From Dyadobacter alkalitolerans DSM 23607 (lineage in GTDB: Bacteria; Bacteroidota; Bacteroidia; Cytophagales; Spirosomataceae), in assembly GCF_000428845.1 (NCBI RefSeq), contig NZ_AUAS01000001.1, forward strand, positions 310,001-374,000: a DNA stretch of 64,000 nucleotides. Direction: 5' to 3'. Shown in pieces: positions 54,473-63,636 of this stretch (positions are counted from its first letter, which is position 1; each line of letters starts with the position of its first letter). The translations under genes and the position numbers were made by a program. The notes beneath the pieces are model-generated. The model worked only from the letters and a program-made list of their open reading frames with translations, was not told the origin of the DNA and made no database searches.

Positions 54473-55528
54473 ATGAGAAGAATGAACGGAAAAACGATTG
54501 CATGGTCATTACTTTCTTTATCTTTGGGCACAGGCGCTGCTTTTGCTCAGGAAAAAGAAGATTCCACAGCGAATCAATTTTCATCGCGCCCGATTGCTGA
54601 CGGCGATGTCCTGATGAAAAGGACGCTTTGGAGAAGGGTCGATCTTAAAGAGAAACAAAATGTTTCAATGTTCTCTAAAAACAATGAGATCACACGTTAC
54701 CTGTTGGAGGCTGCAAAAGCAGGTTTGATTGACGCTTACACAAATGACTCATGCGCTACTAAAATTGATGGTGACGAGTTACACAAACGTATATTAATTC
54801 CAAATCAGACTGCCGGGTTATCCGCTGAGGAAATAGCAGCTGGCTTTGGTGAGCCGGCAAAAACAGACGATGGCTGGGGTGCTAAACCAAAGGCAGATCC
54901 AACAAAAACTGCGGCAGCTGCTGATGACGGATGGGGCAACACTAAAAAGGAAACCAAAACTGAAGCAGCAGCGGAAGATGATGGTTGGGGTCCTCCAAAG
55001 AAGAAATCAAGCAAAAAAGGTGCTAAAACAGAGGTTGCAAAAGCAGAGGAACCCGTTGTTGAGCAGCCCAAAGTTGACAGCAGTTTCCAAACCCAAGTCG
55101 CTTCCACCGAGGAAGAATATTTTCCGGATCAGTTGAGTATTTTGGAAATTAAGGAAGACTGGACATTTGATAAGAAAAGATCTCGCTTGTACAATGACAT
55201 TCAAACATTGACGATCATTCTTCCTTCGGAACAAACTGCTACGGGTCTTGAATTACCAGTTGCTTCTTTCCGTTACAAAGATGTGGAAAGACTGTTCAGA
55301 AGCGATCCTAAGAAATATATCTGGTATAACACCCATAATACTGCCCAGAACAAGAACCTTGCGGATGCTTTCGATTTGCGTCTTTTCTACGGCCGTATCA
55401 CCAAATATTCCAATGCAAACGACAGAGCGTTTCTTGACATCTACAATGGAGAAAAAGAAGCACTTATCAAGTCTCTAAACTACGAGCAAGAATTAATGGA
55501 ACTGGAACACGGACTCTGGGAATATTAG
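54473..55528 (+). CDS. gldN: Gliding motility/type IX secretion protein GldN with DDGWG insertion
   Basis: About 351 residues. I chose the ATG at 54473 (MRRMNGKTIAWSLLSLSLGT), which starts the signal peptide. Frames reaching 54443 begin with TTG, and the ATG at 54464 is possible. GldN forms the periplasmic ring with GldK. Core family features are ADGDVLMKRTLWRRVDLKEKQ and, after the insertion, FPDQLSILEIKEDWTFDKKR, DVERLFRSDPKKYIWYNTHN. Between them (about residues 130-200) is a low-complexity Lys/Ala/Glu-rich stretch with three copies of DDGWG (near 54868, 54924 and 54978). Confidence 0.93.
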   Translation: MRRMNGKTIAWSLLSLSLGTGAAFAQEKEDSTANQFSSRPIADGDVLMKRTLWRRVDLKEKQNVSMFSKNNEITRYLLEAAKAGLIDAYTNDSCATKIDGDELHKRILIPNQTAGLSAEEIAAGFGEPAKTDDGWGAKPKADPTKTAAAADDGWGNTKKETKTEAAAEDDGWGPPKKKSSKKGAKTEVAKAEEPVVEQPKVDSSFQTQVASTEEEYFPDQLSILEIKEDWTFDKKRSRLYNDIQTLTIILPSEQTATGLELPVASFRYKDVERLFRSDPKKYIWYNTHNTAQNKNLADAFDLRLFYGRITKYSNANDRAFLDIYNGEKEALIKSLNYEQELMELEHGLWEY

Positions 55529-55540
55529 TCTCTCAAGTCG

Positions 55541-55587
55541 AGCAACAAAAAAAGGTTATCCGCACTGGATAACCTTTTTTTGTTGCT
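55541..55587. terminator. Strong terminator after gldKLMN
   Basis: A 21-bp perfect stem (55541-55561 with 55567-55587) with a 5-base loop and A/T runs in the arms. It ends the gld transcript and also the convergent collagen-like gene. Confidence 0.9.
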
Positions 55588-55594
55588 TCATATC

Positions 55595-56215
55595 CTACTT
55601 TCTGGAAAGCTTGAATTGAAGCGTTTTTCCCAGCTTCGTTTTGTCTTCCGTCAAAGCTAAGGCAGCGATTGTCTTTTCGTAACTTTTAAGGACCTCAGCA
55701 TTCATTCTTCCAGCCGTGATTCCAGGAATGATAACAACACGTACGTCCTGAAATGATCTGTCAGGAGCGGCTTTGACACCTTCCTCAGACCAGCCTCTCT
55801 GAAATATATCTACGAAAAACGTGCCGTCCTGAATCCCATGCACAAAAGTAAATTCACTTGCTGTACTCGTTGTTCCAGTTCCAAAAACAACCACTCCAGG
55901 TAATGGCCAATACACATTTTGAGATTTGATATAAACCAAGATTGCAGAAGATTGAAAGAGGCTATCTTCCTCAGGCGTCAAATCATTGTAGCCTATACTG
56001 AAACTTCCACTAGTATCTGTTTTGACTGCACCAGAAGAGATAATGAATGCCCCTCCACCTGAGCCCGTGCCGTTCTGCCCAGCCGGTCCCGCTGGTCCTG
56101 CCGGGCCGGCTACGCCCGCATCTCCTTTTGGCCCTACATCACCCTGCTCGCCTTTGCAGCCAACCATAAATGCCATTGACCCGATCCAGGCAAATAGTAA
56201 TAATTTTTTGAACAT
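55595..56215 (-). CDS. Lipoprotein with a short collagen-like repeat
   Basis: About 206 residues from the ATG at 56213-56215 (MFKKLLLFAWIGSMAFMVGC). A lipoprotein signal with Cys near residue 20 is followed by about ten G-x-x triplets (GEQGDVGPKGDAGVAGPA, GPAGPAGQNG). A Gly/Ser linker then leads into a beta-rich domain of about 150 residues with no family I recognise (FIISSGAVKTDTSGSFSIGY). Collagen-like triplets in bacterial surface lipoproteins usually form trimeric stalks. Probably on the outer surface. Confidence 0.8.
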   Translation of the reverse strand: MFKKLLLFAWIGSMAFMVGCKGEQGDVGPKGDAGVAGPAGPAGPAGQNGTGSGGGAFIISSGAVKTDTSGSFSIGYNDLTPEEDSLFQSSAILVYIKSQNVYWPLPGVVVFGTGTTSTASEFTFVHGIQDGTFFVDIFQRGWSEEGVKAAPDRSFQDVRVVIIPGITAGRMNAEVLKSYEKTIAALALTEDKTKLGKTLQFKLSRK

Positions 56216-56468
56216 AACTTGCAATGTTTAGAATGTGAATTGAAAATAAGAAAGAAAAATGTTAGAGCTTAATACGCTGGCCGATTCAATTTGACGAGAA
56301 CAAGGGCGTTTTTTCCATAAATTATACAAAAAAAATTATTAATCCTTCTCACTGTCAAAAGATTAAAAAACCGGCATGATATTGCTGCCTGAATATGAGA
56401 AAAAGTGGTGTGCAGAAACTGCTGATATGTAAATTCGCGGCGGAGTAACATTGAATTAAAGCGCCCGA

Positions 56469-57398
56469 ATGTCCGAAAGCCAACAGAAATACCTGATCAT
56501 CATTGCCGGCCCTACCGCAGTTGGAAAAACCGCATTGTCCATTCAAATAGCAAAAGCGCTTAATACGGAAATCATATCCGCCGACTCGCGGCAGTTTTTT
56601 AAAGAGCTTAACATTGGTACAGCAAAACCAACAAACGAAGAGCTTTCGCAAGTCAAGCACCATTTTATCAATTCGCATTCAATTTCAGAAATTTACAGCG
56701 CCGGCGATTTCGAACGCGACGTATTGACATTACTGAAAACGCTTTTTGAGACGCACGATTACGTCGTGATGACCGGAGGTTCGGGTTTTTACGTAAAGGC
56801 TGTTTCAGAAGGCTTAGACGACCTGCCAGCACCCTTGCCGGGTCTAAGAGAATCTTTGACCCAAAAGCTGAATGAAAAAGGACTTGATGTATTGCAGCAT
56901 GAGATTCGTGAAATAGATCCGGCGTTCGCTCTTACGGCAGAAATTAATAATCCCCAACGCGTAGTGCGGGCATTGGAGGTATTTTTCACAACCGGCACGC
57001 CAATCAGTCAATACCATTTAAAAAACATCATTAAGCGGCCCTTTCAGCAGATTTTAATCGCTTTGGATCGAGACCGTTCCGAGCTGTACCAACGCATTGA
57101 CGATCGGATGGACATAATGCTCGCAGAAGGGCTTGTTGACGAGGCGACGGCATTGCTTCCATACAAATCCCACCACGCGCTGCAAACGGTCGGGTACAAG
57201 GAAGTTTATGGCTATCTCGACAATGCGTATGATGAAAAGGAAATGATCCGGCTACTGAAACAGAATTCAAGGCGGTATGCCAAACGGCAGCTGACCTGGT
57301 TCCGTCATCAGGGCAAATTTGAATGGTTCCAGGCCGACGAATATGAAAAAATCCTGGCCTACATTCAGGCCAGGATTCAGGATAATAATACTTTGTAG
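56469..57398 (+). CDS. miaA: tRNA dimethylallyltransferase
   Basis: 309 residues, normal length. It adds dimethylallyl to A37 of tRNAs that read codons starting with U. The ATP/P-loop motif IIAGPTAVGKTALSIQIA, the substrate motif IISADSRQFFKELNIGTAKP and GGSGFYVKAVSEGLDDLP are all present. The C-terminal region has the RYAKRQLTWFRHQ tRNA-binding segment. It is convergent with the rhodanese gene 8 bases downstream. Confidence 0.95.
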   Translation: MSESQQKYLIIIAGPTAVGKTALSIQIAKALNTEIISADSRQFFKELNIGTAKPTNEELSQVKHHFINSHSISEIYSAGDFERDVLTLLKTLFETHDYVVMTGGSGFYVKAVSEGLDDLPAPLPGLRESLTQKLNEKGLDVLQHEIREIDPAFALTAEINNPQRVVRALEVFFTTGTPISQYHLKNIIKRPFQQILIALDRDRSELYQRIDDRMDIMLAEGLVDEATALLPYKSHHALQTVGYKEVYGYLDNAYDEKEMIRLLKQNSRRYAKRQLTWFRHQGKFEWFQADEYEKILAYIQARIQDNNTL

Positions 57399-57406
57399 AA
57401 AGAATG

Positions 57407-57703
57407 TTATTCCAACTCACGATAGGCAAGAATCCCGCCCAACACGTTCCTAACATTTGAAAAACCCTGCGATTCCAGGAAGCGAGCCGCTTTTCCGCTT
57501 CTTGCTCCCGAACGGCAGTGAATAATGATCTCCTCATCTTTCAATGGTTCAAGCTCATCCAGATGATCGGGCAACTCACCCAACGGGATCAGCTTCGCGC
57601 CCAGATTATCTTCTTCGAACTCGTGTTCTTCCCGAACGTCATAAAAATGCAGGTCTTCCCCTTTATCTAAACGTTCCTTCAGTTCTTGCACTGTAATATC
57701 CAT
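57407..57703 (-). CDS. Rhodanese-like domain protein
   Basis: 98 residues, one rhodanese domain. The active-site loop HCRSGARSGKAARFLESQ has the catalytic Cys. The N-terminal part TVQELKERLDKGEDLHFYDV and REEHEFEEDNLGA is typical. It likely carries a sulfane sulfur or acts in redox chemistry. Small single-domain rhodaneses have no fixed substrate. It lies 27 bases before the T9SS cargo gene. Confidence 0.92.
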   Translation of the reverse strand: MDITVQELKERLDKGEDLHFYDVREEHEFEEDNLGAKLIPLGELPDHLDELEPLKDEEIIIHCRSGARSGKAARFLESQGFSNVRNVLGGILAYRELE

Positions 57704-57730
57704 AATGTCTTCTTTTTGTTATTAATAAGA

Positions 57731-59590
57731 TTATTGGACAAATAACATCTTTTGTGTAAATGAGCGTTTCCCATCCGACGATTTAACAATATAAATTCCT
57801 TCAATCAACTGAACCACGGCAGAACGCTGGTTCTTTTCAGGAACAATGGTTTGGACCAAATGTCCCTGCATTGCATAAATTTCGATTCTTTTTATAGAAG
57901 CATTCTCCCAATTAATAACGCCTTTGTTGGGATTCGGGAAAAAGCGCATGTCCGTAGTCGCAGCCGGTTCATTTCCTGTCACCACGCCCGCTGCTTTCTT
58001 TCCAAGATAAGGCCGGATCATGATACTGCCCTTCAACGCAGTTTCCTTGGCCCACTCGGTTCCTAGGTTATAAAAAACCGCGTTCCTACCTAGCATGGAA
58101 TTTCGGTCAAATCCTACTGTAACCGGCTGCTCGTTCAGTTGGAGCCAGCCTACATAAAATGTATCGGGGACAGCAACTGGTGTGTTGAATGCATAATCAA
58201 TAAACCCGTTTCGTAAGGCTGGATATCTCGCTCCAACAGATCTTTGCGCGATCAGCCTGTCCGGTTTGTCGTTTTTGTTATCAAAGATCTGAATCGTAAA
58301 TCCCTGTCCCGAAACATCTTTGTTAAACTGGACCATAGCAAGCCTAACGCCGCCGATTGTATCGGGTTTCGCCAATGTATACTGGACAGCCACGCGTCCC
58401 AGTTTCTGATTTACCTGCACGCCATATTCAGCACTTCCGTCGTCATATGCATAGTAATCTGTCAAATCTACCCGGGAAGTGCTGGAATCATTGGTCTTCA
58501 AATTAACTCCTGGAATGGTATCCGTGGTGGTAACCCAAAATTTGGTAATCAATTTCAAACTATCCAGGTTGCTATTAATAGCCGGCGGAGCCGTTTTGAC
58601 TGCCAAAGATTTGGATTTGAGCGACTCGACATAAATCGACCTCTGAACATTCCGGAACAATTCAGTGCCCTTAGTCGCATCCCGGATGGTAAATGTGCTG
58701 GTCAGAATGTTGAAATTGTTGAAGTTATTCGCAACATCAGTCTTCACCGAATCGGAAATGGCAGCCTGGGGATTAACGCGATATTGCCGGAGCGGCATTG
58801 CGGTATATTTTTTCAAAAACGGAGAGATCGCTTTTCTCACCGCAACATCGAAGATATATGGTTGCCTTACTGACCGTTTCGTATTTAAATAAACATAATC
58901 CAGATGCCAGGTGTCATAATAACCGGATTTACGCCCATATGCGCGGAACCTGAACTGAAATGCATTATGGAAGTAAGCCGGGTCGGTGATCTTCACAAAT
59001 TGATTCTTATAAACCGTATCCAACTTATAACCAACTTGTTGCCAGGCCGTAACCCAGCCATTGACTTTACTCAAAAATTCCAGCTGAAAAGAGTCACTGG
59101 AATCCGGCAATTCACCCAAACCCTTTGCCAGCCACTGAAAACTAATGTATAGTGAATCCGAGGCCTTCTTCCCGGCCAGGTCAATGGGCTGAGAAGTTAA
59201 TGTATCGGTAAAATTCTGAGTAAGCGGATTGATGAGGTTATACGGAGTTCCTGATGCATTCAATCCATCGAAAGTTGCAATGTTGAGCGAGGGCTGCGAG
59301 CTGGAAAGTGTATTGTTAATGTAAACTCCACTTCCCGGAAGCCAGTTTGCCGTGTTTGGGCTGGCCGTTTTGGTGGTTGAAAAATCATCAAAAAAAGGCA
59401 GGTTCAATGTTGCCCCGGTCCGCAATGTGCTTTGTGATTCGGCCTCCTCATCGGCATAGGAGCCGTCGATAGGAACGAGCTTTAATTGGGCGTATAGGAA
59501 CTGACACTGAAAAAGCGCGAGCAGCAATGTCAGAATTATACGTTTTTTATTATCAAAATAAATTTTACTGTTCCGGTGATATATTCTCAT
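57731..59590 (-). CDS. T9SS type A sorting domain-containing secreted protein
   Basis: About 619 residues from the ATG at 59588-59590; a TTG five codons upstream is an alternative. The N-terminal signal peptide is long (hydrophobic part RIILTLLLALFQCQFLYAQ). The central part has beta-sandwich domains with no catalytic signature seen. The C-terminal 75 residues are a type A sorting domain (DMRFFPNPNKGVINWENASI, IEIYAMQGHLVQTIVPEK, final RSFTQKMLFVQ). Cargo of the type IX system. The start overlaps the upstream PASTA gene by 26 bases on the same strand. Confidence 0.85.
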   Translation of the reverse strand: MRIYHRNSKIYFDNKKRIILTLLLALFQCQFLYAQLKLVPIDGSYADEEAESQSTLRTGATLNLPFFDDFSTTKTASPNTANWLPGSGVYINNTLSSSQPSLNIATFDGLNASGTPYNLINPLTQNFTDTLTSQPIDLAGKKASDSLYISFQWLAKGLGELPDSSDSFQLEFLSKVNGWVTAWQQVGYKLDTVYKNQFVKITDPAYFHNAFQFRFRAYGRKSGYYDTWHLDYVYLNTKRSVRQPYIFDVAVRKAISPFLKKYTAMPLRQYRVNPQAAISDSVKTDVANNFNNFNILTSTFTIRDATKGTELFRNVQRSIYVESLKSKSLAVKTAPPAINSNLDSLKLITKFWVTTTDTIPGVNLKTNDSSTSRVDLTDYYAYDDGSAEYGVQVNQKLGRVAVQYTLAKPDTIGGVRLAMVQFNKDVSGQGFTIQIFDNKNDKPDRLIAQRSVGARYPALRNGFIDYAFNTPVAVPDTFYVGWLQLNEQPVTVGFDRNSMLGRNAVFYNLGTEWAKETALKGSIMIRPYLGKKAAGVVTGNEPAATTDMRFFPNPNKGVINWENASIKRIEIYAMQGHLVQTIVPEKNQRSAVVQLIEGIYIVKSSDGKRSFTQKMLFVQ

Positions 59591-60362
59591 TCCCAGTTGA
59601 TTCAACTGCTTGTGGTGTGATCCAGAGATCGATTACATCTCCTATTCTTACATTATTTCCAGCGTCCGGGTTCTGTCTTACCACCGTGCCCGCCGCTTGT
59701 CCTTCCTCCGCCGGTATTTCCATCTGCTGGCCAACTTTAAGCCCCGCTCCTATCAGCGCAATTTTCGCTTCGTCCAACGGCAAGCCTAAAACGGATGGTG
59801 CTTCAAACTGTGCTGTCCCAAGTCCTTCGCCCAATTCCAGATCCACTTTCGAGCCCTTCGGAATTGCTTGTCCGGGCAAAATTTCTTTCCCGTTATACAT
59901 TTGTCTTAAAACTGCATTCTGCGCCATATCCGGCACATAGGATATATTTCCTTCTTCAAGACCAACACTTTTCAGCAACATTTGTGCGCTGCGGTGCGTC
60001 ATATCCGTCAACTTCGGCATCTTGATCAACGGTGCCGTGCGCGACGAAACGGTAACATATATTTTCCGGCCCTCTTTTACTTTGGCGCCCGGCAATGGAT
60101 ATTGTGAAATAATGGTCAGCGCAGGCACATTAGCGACAAAAGTGCAATCGACTTCGTAACGCAGGTCGCGGCTCTCAAGAAATTCTTCAAGCTCGGCAAC
60201 ATTCTTTTTCTTTAAATCCGGGATGGTTACAGCCTCGCCATGATTGGTCGTAAAAGGCAGGTAAACGAAGAAAAAACCCAGAAAAAGGACCAAAAGCAAT
60301 GAAACTATAATTCCGATATGAATGAAAAGATCCGTTCTGGACTGAGTACTTATTTTGGCCAT
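59565..60362 (-). CDS. PASTA domain-containing membrane protein
   Basis: 265 residues. One N-terminal membrane segment (IHIGIIVSLLLVLFLGFFFV) and three PASTA domains outside the membrane (ITIPDLKKKNVAELEEFLES-like start, then PKLTDMTHRSAQMLLKSVGL and PSVLGLPLDEAKIALIGAGL). PASTA domains bind peptidoglycan or lipid II. It lacks a kinase or penicillin-binding domain. In many Bacteroidota it precedes other genes in various contexts, so no partner is proposed. Confidence 0.9.
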   Translation of the reverse strand: MAKISTQSRTDLFIHIGIIVSLLLVLFLGFFFVYLPFTTNHGEAVTIPDLKKKNVAELEEFLESRDLRYEVDCTFVANVPALTIISQYPLPGAKVKEGRKIYVTVSSRTAPLIKMPKLTDMTHRSAQMLLKSVGLEEGNISYVPDMAQNAVLRQMYNGKEILPGQAIPKGSKVDLELGEGLGTAQFEAPSVLGLPLDEAKIALIGAGLKVGQQMEIPAEEGQAAGTVVRQNPDAGNNVRIGDVIDLWITPQAVESTGNENISPEQ

Positions 60363-60428
60363 GTATTGTTAAAGCTCGAAATGTATAGACGGGTAAAAAT
60401 AAACGTAATATTTCAGGATGCCAATATA

Positions 60429-61022
60429 CTATGCGGTATATGATCCAAGAATTCTTTTAATGTACTTTCCTAGAATATCGAATTCAAGATTGACACGATC
60501 ACCCGCTTTCAGGCTATGGAAATTGGTAAATTCATAGGTGTAAGGGATGATTGCAACCCGGAACGAACTGCTTTCAGAATTGAAAACGGTAAGACTGACG
60601 CCATTGATACATATGGAGCCCTTTTCTACAGTCAGATTTCCGGTGGATGCATCGTATTCAAAATCAAACAGCCAGCTTCCGTCGCGTGCTTCCACGAAAG
60701 TGCACACAGCCATCTGGTCCACGTGCCCCTGCACAATGTGTCCGTCGAACCTGCCATTGGCCGGCATGCAGCGTTCCAGATTGACCTTATCCTGAATAGT
60801 TAGGTCACCCAGATTGGTTTTCAGCAATGTTTCCTCAATGGCGGTAACTTTATAGGTGTCTCCCTCCACGGCAACAACGGTCAGGCAAACACCATTATGG
60901 CTGATACTCTGATCGATTTTAAACTCCGAAGCAATGGGTGATTGAAACGAAAAAGTTTTGTTAGTGCCTTCTGAATCGACTTTTAAAAGCGTTGCAACGG
61001 ATTCTACTATTCCTGTAAACAT
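60429..61022 (-). CDS. ribE: Riboflavin synthase alpha subunit
   Basis: About 197 residues from the ATG at 61020-61022, which begins the family start MFTGIVESVATLLKVDSEGT. An in-frame extension to 61046 is unlikely. It joins two lumazine molecules to give riboflavin. Two lumazine-binding repeats are seen: ISHNGVCLTVVAVEGDTYKV in the first and GSICINGVSLTVFNSESSSF in the second. A -7 box lies 24 bases upstream. The other riboflavin genes are elsewhere. Confidence 0.94.
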   Translation of the reverse strand: MFTGIVESVATLLKVDSEGTNKTFSFQSPIASEFKIDQSISHNGVCLTVVAVEGDTYKVTAIEETLLKTNLGDLTIQDKVNLERCMPANGRFDGHIVQGHVDQMAVCTFVEARDGSWLFDFEYDASTGNLTVEKGSICINGVSLTVFNSESSSFRVAIIPYTYEFTNFHSLKAGDRVNLEFDILGKYIKRILGSYTA

Positions 61023-61045
61023 TATCTTAGACGAAATTTTAAACA

Positions 61046-61053
61046 CAAAGTTA
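61046..61053 (-). promoter_or_regulatory. Candidate -7 box for riboflavin synthase
   Basis: The site reads TAACTTTG on the minus strand, a perfect TAnnTTTG match, 23 bases before the start codon. The -33 position has CTG rather than TTG. No FMN riboswitch fold was seen in this short leader. Confidence 0.45.
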
Positions 61054-61190
61054 CGATTTATAACGTCTCTTTGCAGTACGAAAGGCGCTATTGATGTGGG
61101 TAAATCTTTTCAAATCCACATAGTTTGCGAACTTTGCACGAACGTGGGAAACCAGCATTCCTTTTGCCTAACATATACTTTATAACATTA

Positions 61191-62315
61191 ATGAAAAAAG
61201 TCTTATTTATTGATCGCGACGGAACGATCATCGTTGAACCGCCCACTGATTTTCAGGTAGACTCATTAGAAAAACTCGAATTTTTACCCAAAGCAATATC
61301 CGCACTCCGCAAAATTGCCGAGGAAACTGATTACGAGTTGGTAATGGTAACCAATCAGGACGGCTTGGGAACGGAATCTTTTCCTGAACCCACCTTCTGG
61401 CCGGCGCAAAATAAGATGCTGCAAACCTTAGCGGGAGAAAACATACATTTCGCGAACATTCACGTGGACCGCAGTTTCCCGGAAGATAACCTTTCTACCA
61501 GAAAACCAGGCACCGGAATGTTAACTTCCTACTTTTCAGAAGAATACGATTTGGCTAACAGTTATGTGATCGGTGACCGCCTTACCGATGTGCAACTGGC
61601 TGTAAACCTGGGTGCTAAGGCCATTTTGGTTTCGGACCAAACTCCTGAAACGGGAATGTCTGAAGAAATGCAGAAAGCTACGAGTTATGTTTCAAGAGAT
61701 TGGGATGCGATTTATGAACACTTGAAACTGCCTTCCAGAACTGCGTCTGTTGAACGCAATACAAAGGAAACGCAGATCAAGGTCGAGCTGAACCTGGAGG
61801 GAAGCGGCATATCTGACATTCATACAGGACTGGGCTTTTTCGACCATATGCTGGATCAACTGGCCAGACATTCAGGCGCCGACCTCTCTATCCATGTCGA
61901 AGGTGACCTGCATATTGACGAACACCACACCATTGAAGACACGGCGCTGGCGCTGGGTGAAGCTTACCGGCAGGCCATTGGCGATAAGCGCGGCATCAGC
62001 AGATATGGGTTTTTGCTTCCTATGGATGAAGCGCTTGCCCAGGTTGCTATTGATTTTTCAGGCCGTCCGTGGATTGTCTGGGATGCAGAATTTAAAAGAG
62101 AGAAGATTGGCGAGATGCCGACGGAAATGTTTTTTCACTTTTTCAAATCATTTTCAGACACGTCGCTCTCTAATTTAAATATTCAGGTAAGCGGTGACAA
62201 TGAGCATCATAAGATCGAATCGATTTTTAAAGCGTTCGCCAAGGCAATAAAAATGGCCGTGAGACGTGATTTAAAAGCACTCGACTTCATGCCTTCAACC
62301 AAAGGAGTCCTTTAA
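61191..62315 (+). CDS. hisB: Bifunctional histidinol-phosphatase/imidazoleglycerol-phosphate dehydratase
   Basis: 374 residues from the ATG at 61191 ([20 protein letters not shown]); the frame is open upstream but has no homology. An N-terminal HAD phosphatase (DRDGT nucleophile, CVI-like [20 protein letters not shown]) is fused to a C-terminal dehydratase with the paired metal-binding motifs [17 protein letters not shown] and [20 protein letters not shown]. It performs two steps of histidine synthesis, the dehydratase and the later phosphatase. The fusion is normal in Bacteroidota and enterics. Confidence 0.95.
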   Translation: MKKVLFIDRDGTIIVEPPTDFQVDSLEKLEFLPKAISALRKIAEETDYELVMVTNQDGLGTESFPEPTFWPAQNKMLQTLAGENIHFANIHVDRSFPEDNLSTRKPGTGMLTSYFSEEYDLANSYVIGDRLTDVQLAVNLGAKAILVSDQTPETGMSEEMQKATSYVSRDWDAIYEHLKLPSRTASVERNTKETQIKVELNLEGSGISDIHTGLGFFDHMLDQLARHSGADLSIHVEGDLHIDEHHTIEDTALALGEAYRQAIGDKRGISRYGFLLPMDEALAQVAIDFSGRPWIVWDAEFKREKIGEMPTEMFFHFFKSFSDTSLSNLNIQVSGDNEHHKIESIFKAFAKAIKMAVRRDLKALDFMPSTKGVL

Positions 62316-62327
62316 ATTTTTAATTTA

Positions 62328-62360
62328 TTGAACGGTTAAAGACATTTTTAGTTAATTTTG
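62328..62360 (+). promoter_or_regulatory. Promoter before the small membrane ORF
   Basis: TTG (62328-62330), 22 bases, then TAATTTTG (62353-62360), a perfect -7 match. It lies 32 bases before the ATG of the small ORF at 62393 and shortly after hisB. Confidence 0.5.
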
Positions 62361-62392
62361 CTAACGTTAAGTAGTGTATAAATTGCTTTTTT

Positions 62393-62500
62393 ATGGAAAT
62401 GACAATCATAATGATCGTTTTTTATGTAGTTCTTCTTGGTTCTGCGTTCCTTGTAGGACGCTGGCTGGAAAACAATGAAAAACAATGGAAAGCCAAGTAA
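62393..62500 (+). CDS. Predicted 35-residue single-span membrane peptide
   Basis: A short frame from ATG 62393 to TAA 62500. The sequence is a single hydrophobic helix (TIIMIVFYVVLLGSAFLVGR) followed by a charged tail (WLENNEKQWKAK). A good promoter lies just upstream, supporting a real gene. No family is recognised. It precedes another small frame and the carbonic anhydrase gene. Confidence 0.45.
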   Translation: MEMTIIMIVFYVVLLGSAFLVGRWLENNEKQWKAK

Positions 62501-62526
62501 GCGTTATTATTTAATCGTATCACAAG

Positions 62527-62823
62527 TTGCTCAAATCGCTCTGTCTCATATTACTTACGGCCTTCCTCATCTGTAAAGCCACAGATGTCGCCAGTCTCTT
62601 GCTGGCCAAGGAAAAGTCATCTGTGGTTTGCGATACCGGCACTTGTGATAATGAAAAAACAGAAGTTGAGAAAATCAGCGACGACCAGTTGTTGATTTCT
62701 CATTCCCTACATTTTGATAAATCGCCTTTATCATTCCCCCTTTCGAAGTCTTTCTCCTTCTCAGCCGGATTTCCAAATGAAATCTCGTTGAAGCTGCTCT
62801 CGCCGCCCCCCGAATTGGTCTGA
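62527..62823 (+). CDS. Small exported protein of unknown function
   Basis: 98 codons from a TTG at 62527. No in-frame ATG is available. It begins with a hydrophobic signal-like stretch (LKSLCLILLTAFLICKATDV) and then has Cys (VVCDTGTCDNEK) and a Ser-rich C-terminus ending SPPPELV. No family is recognised. The lack of an ATG makes it doubtful. It could be a leader for the carbonic anhydrase transcript. Confidence 0.4.
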   Translation: MLKSLCLILLTAFLICKATDVASLLLAKEKSSVVCDTGTCDNEKTEVEKISDDQLLISHSLHFDKSPLSFPLSKSFSFSAGFPNEISLKLLSPPPELV

Positions 62824-62943
62824 TTTTTTCCTGCATTTATTTATTCTGTGAGCATGGTGCTCCTGCGGATGTGTACATTTTACATTCTGCCAGGCACATT
62901 GTCCGGGTTCTCCTATTCAATAATTTATATTCAAAAAAATATC

Positions 62944-63591
62944 ATGATCAAATCATATAACCAACTGTTTGAAAACAATAAAAAATGGGTCGATGCAACT
63001 AACGAGGAAGACCCTGAATTTTTCAACAGACTAGCAAATGGACAAAGCCCAAAGTTTCTATGGATCGGATGTTCTGACAGCCGCGTCCCTGCAAATGCAT
63101 TAACCGGAACAATGCCCGGTGATATTTTCGTGCATCGCAACATTGCCAACATGGTCATTCACACGGATATGAGCATGCTGAGTGTGCTCGATTACTCTGT
63201 TAATGTGCTTAATGTTCAGCACATTATCGTTTGCGGACACTATGGTTGCGGCGGTGTTGCAGCAGCAATGGGCAACAAGCAGGTAGGCCTTATCGACAAC
63301 TGGTTGAGACATATTAAAGATGTGTACAGATTGCACCAGGAAGAACTGAACGCCATTGAGGACACTCAAAAAAGAACCGACCGGTTTGTAGAGCTCAATG
63401 TGATCGAGCAGGTGATGGACCTTGCAAAAACTTCGATCGTGCAGAATGCCTGGGCTAACAAAAAGCCTTTGCAGGTGCACGGTGTGGTATACGCAGTCGG
63501 CACGGGCGTTCTTCAGGATCTCGGCATTACAATGGACAGTGCAGACGATATGGAGAATGTATATCGGATGGACGTTCCGGTTATCGCCTGA
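62944..63591 (+). CDS. can: Beta-class carbonic anhydrase
   Basis: About 215 residues from the ATG at 62944 (MIKSYNQLFENNKKWVDATN). An upstream frame to 62848 has no homology. Beta class zinc site: WIGCSDSRVPANALTG (Cys and Asp-Arg), and VCGHYGCGGVAAAMGN (His and Cys). It hydrates CO2 to bicarbonate. It is followed after 45 bases by a SulP transporter, a likely bicarbonate uptake or release pair. Confidence 0.95.
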   Translation: MIKSYNQLFENNKKWVDATNEEDPEFFNRLANGQSPKFLWIGCSDSRVPANALTGTMPGDIFVHRNIANMVIHTDMSMLSVLDYSVNVLNVQHIIVCGHYGCGGVAAAMGNKQVGLIDNWLRHIKDVYRLHQEELNAIEDTQKRTDRFVELNVIEQVMDLAKTSIVQNAWANKKPLQVHGVVYAVGTGVLQDLGITMDSADDMENVYRMDVPVIA

Positions 63592-63636
63592 CATTAAGCA
63601 GCCCTCATTTAATATTTGACTCTTAGCGATAATCGT

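Noticed and set aside
56395..56448. 17-codon frame before miaA
   Set aside because: Too short and without promoter or homology; probably chance.
61125..61190. Upstream start for hisB
   Set aside because: The first 22 residues have no homology and the ATG at 61191 begins exactly at the phosphatase motif.
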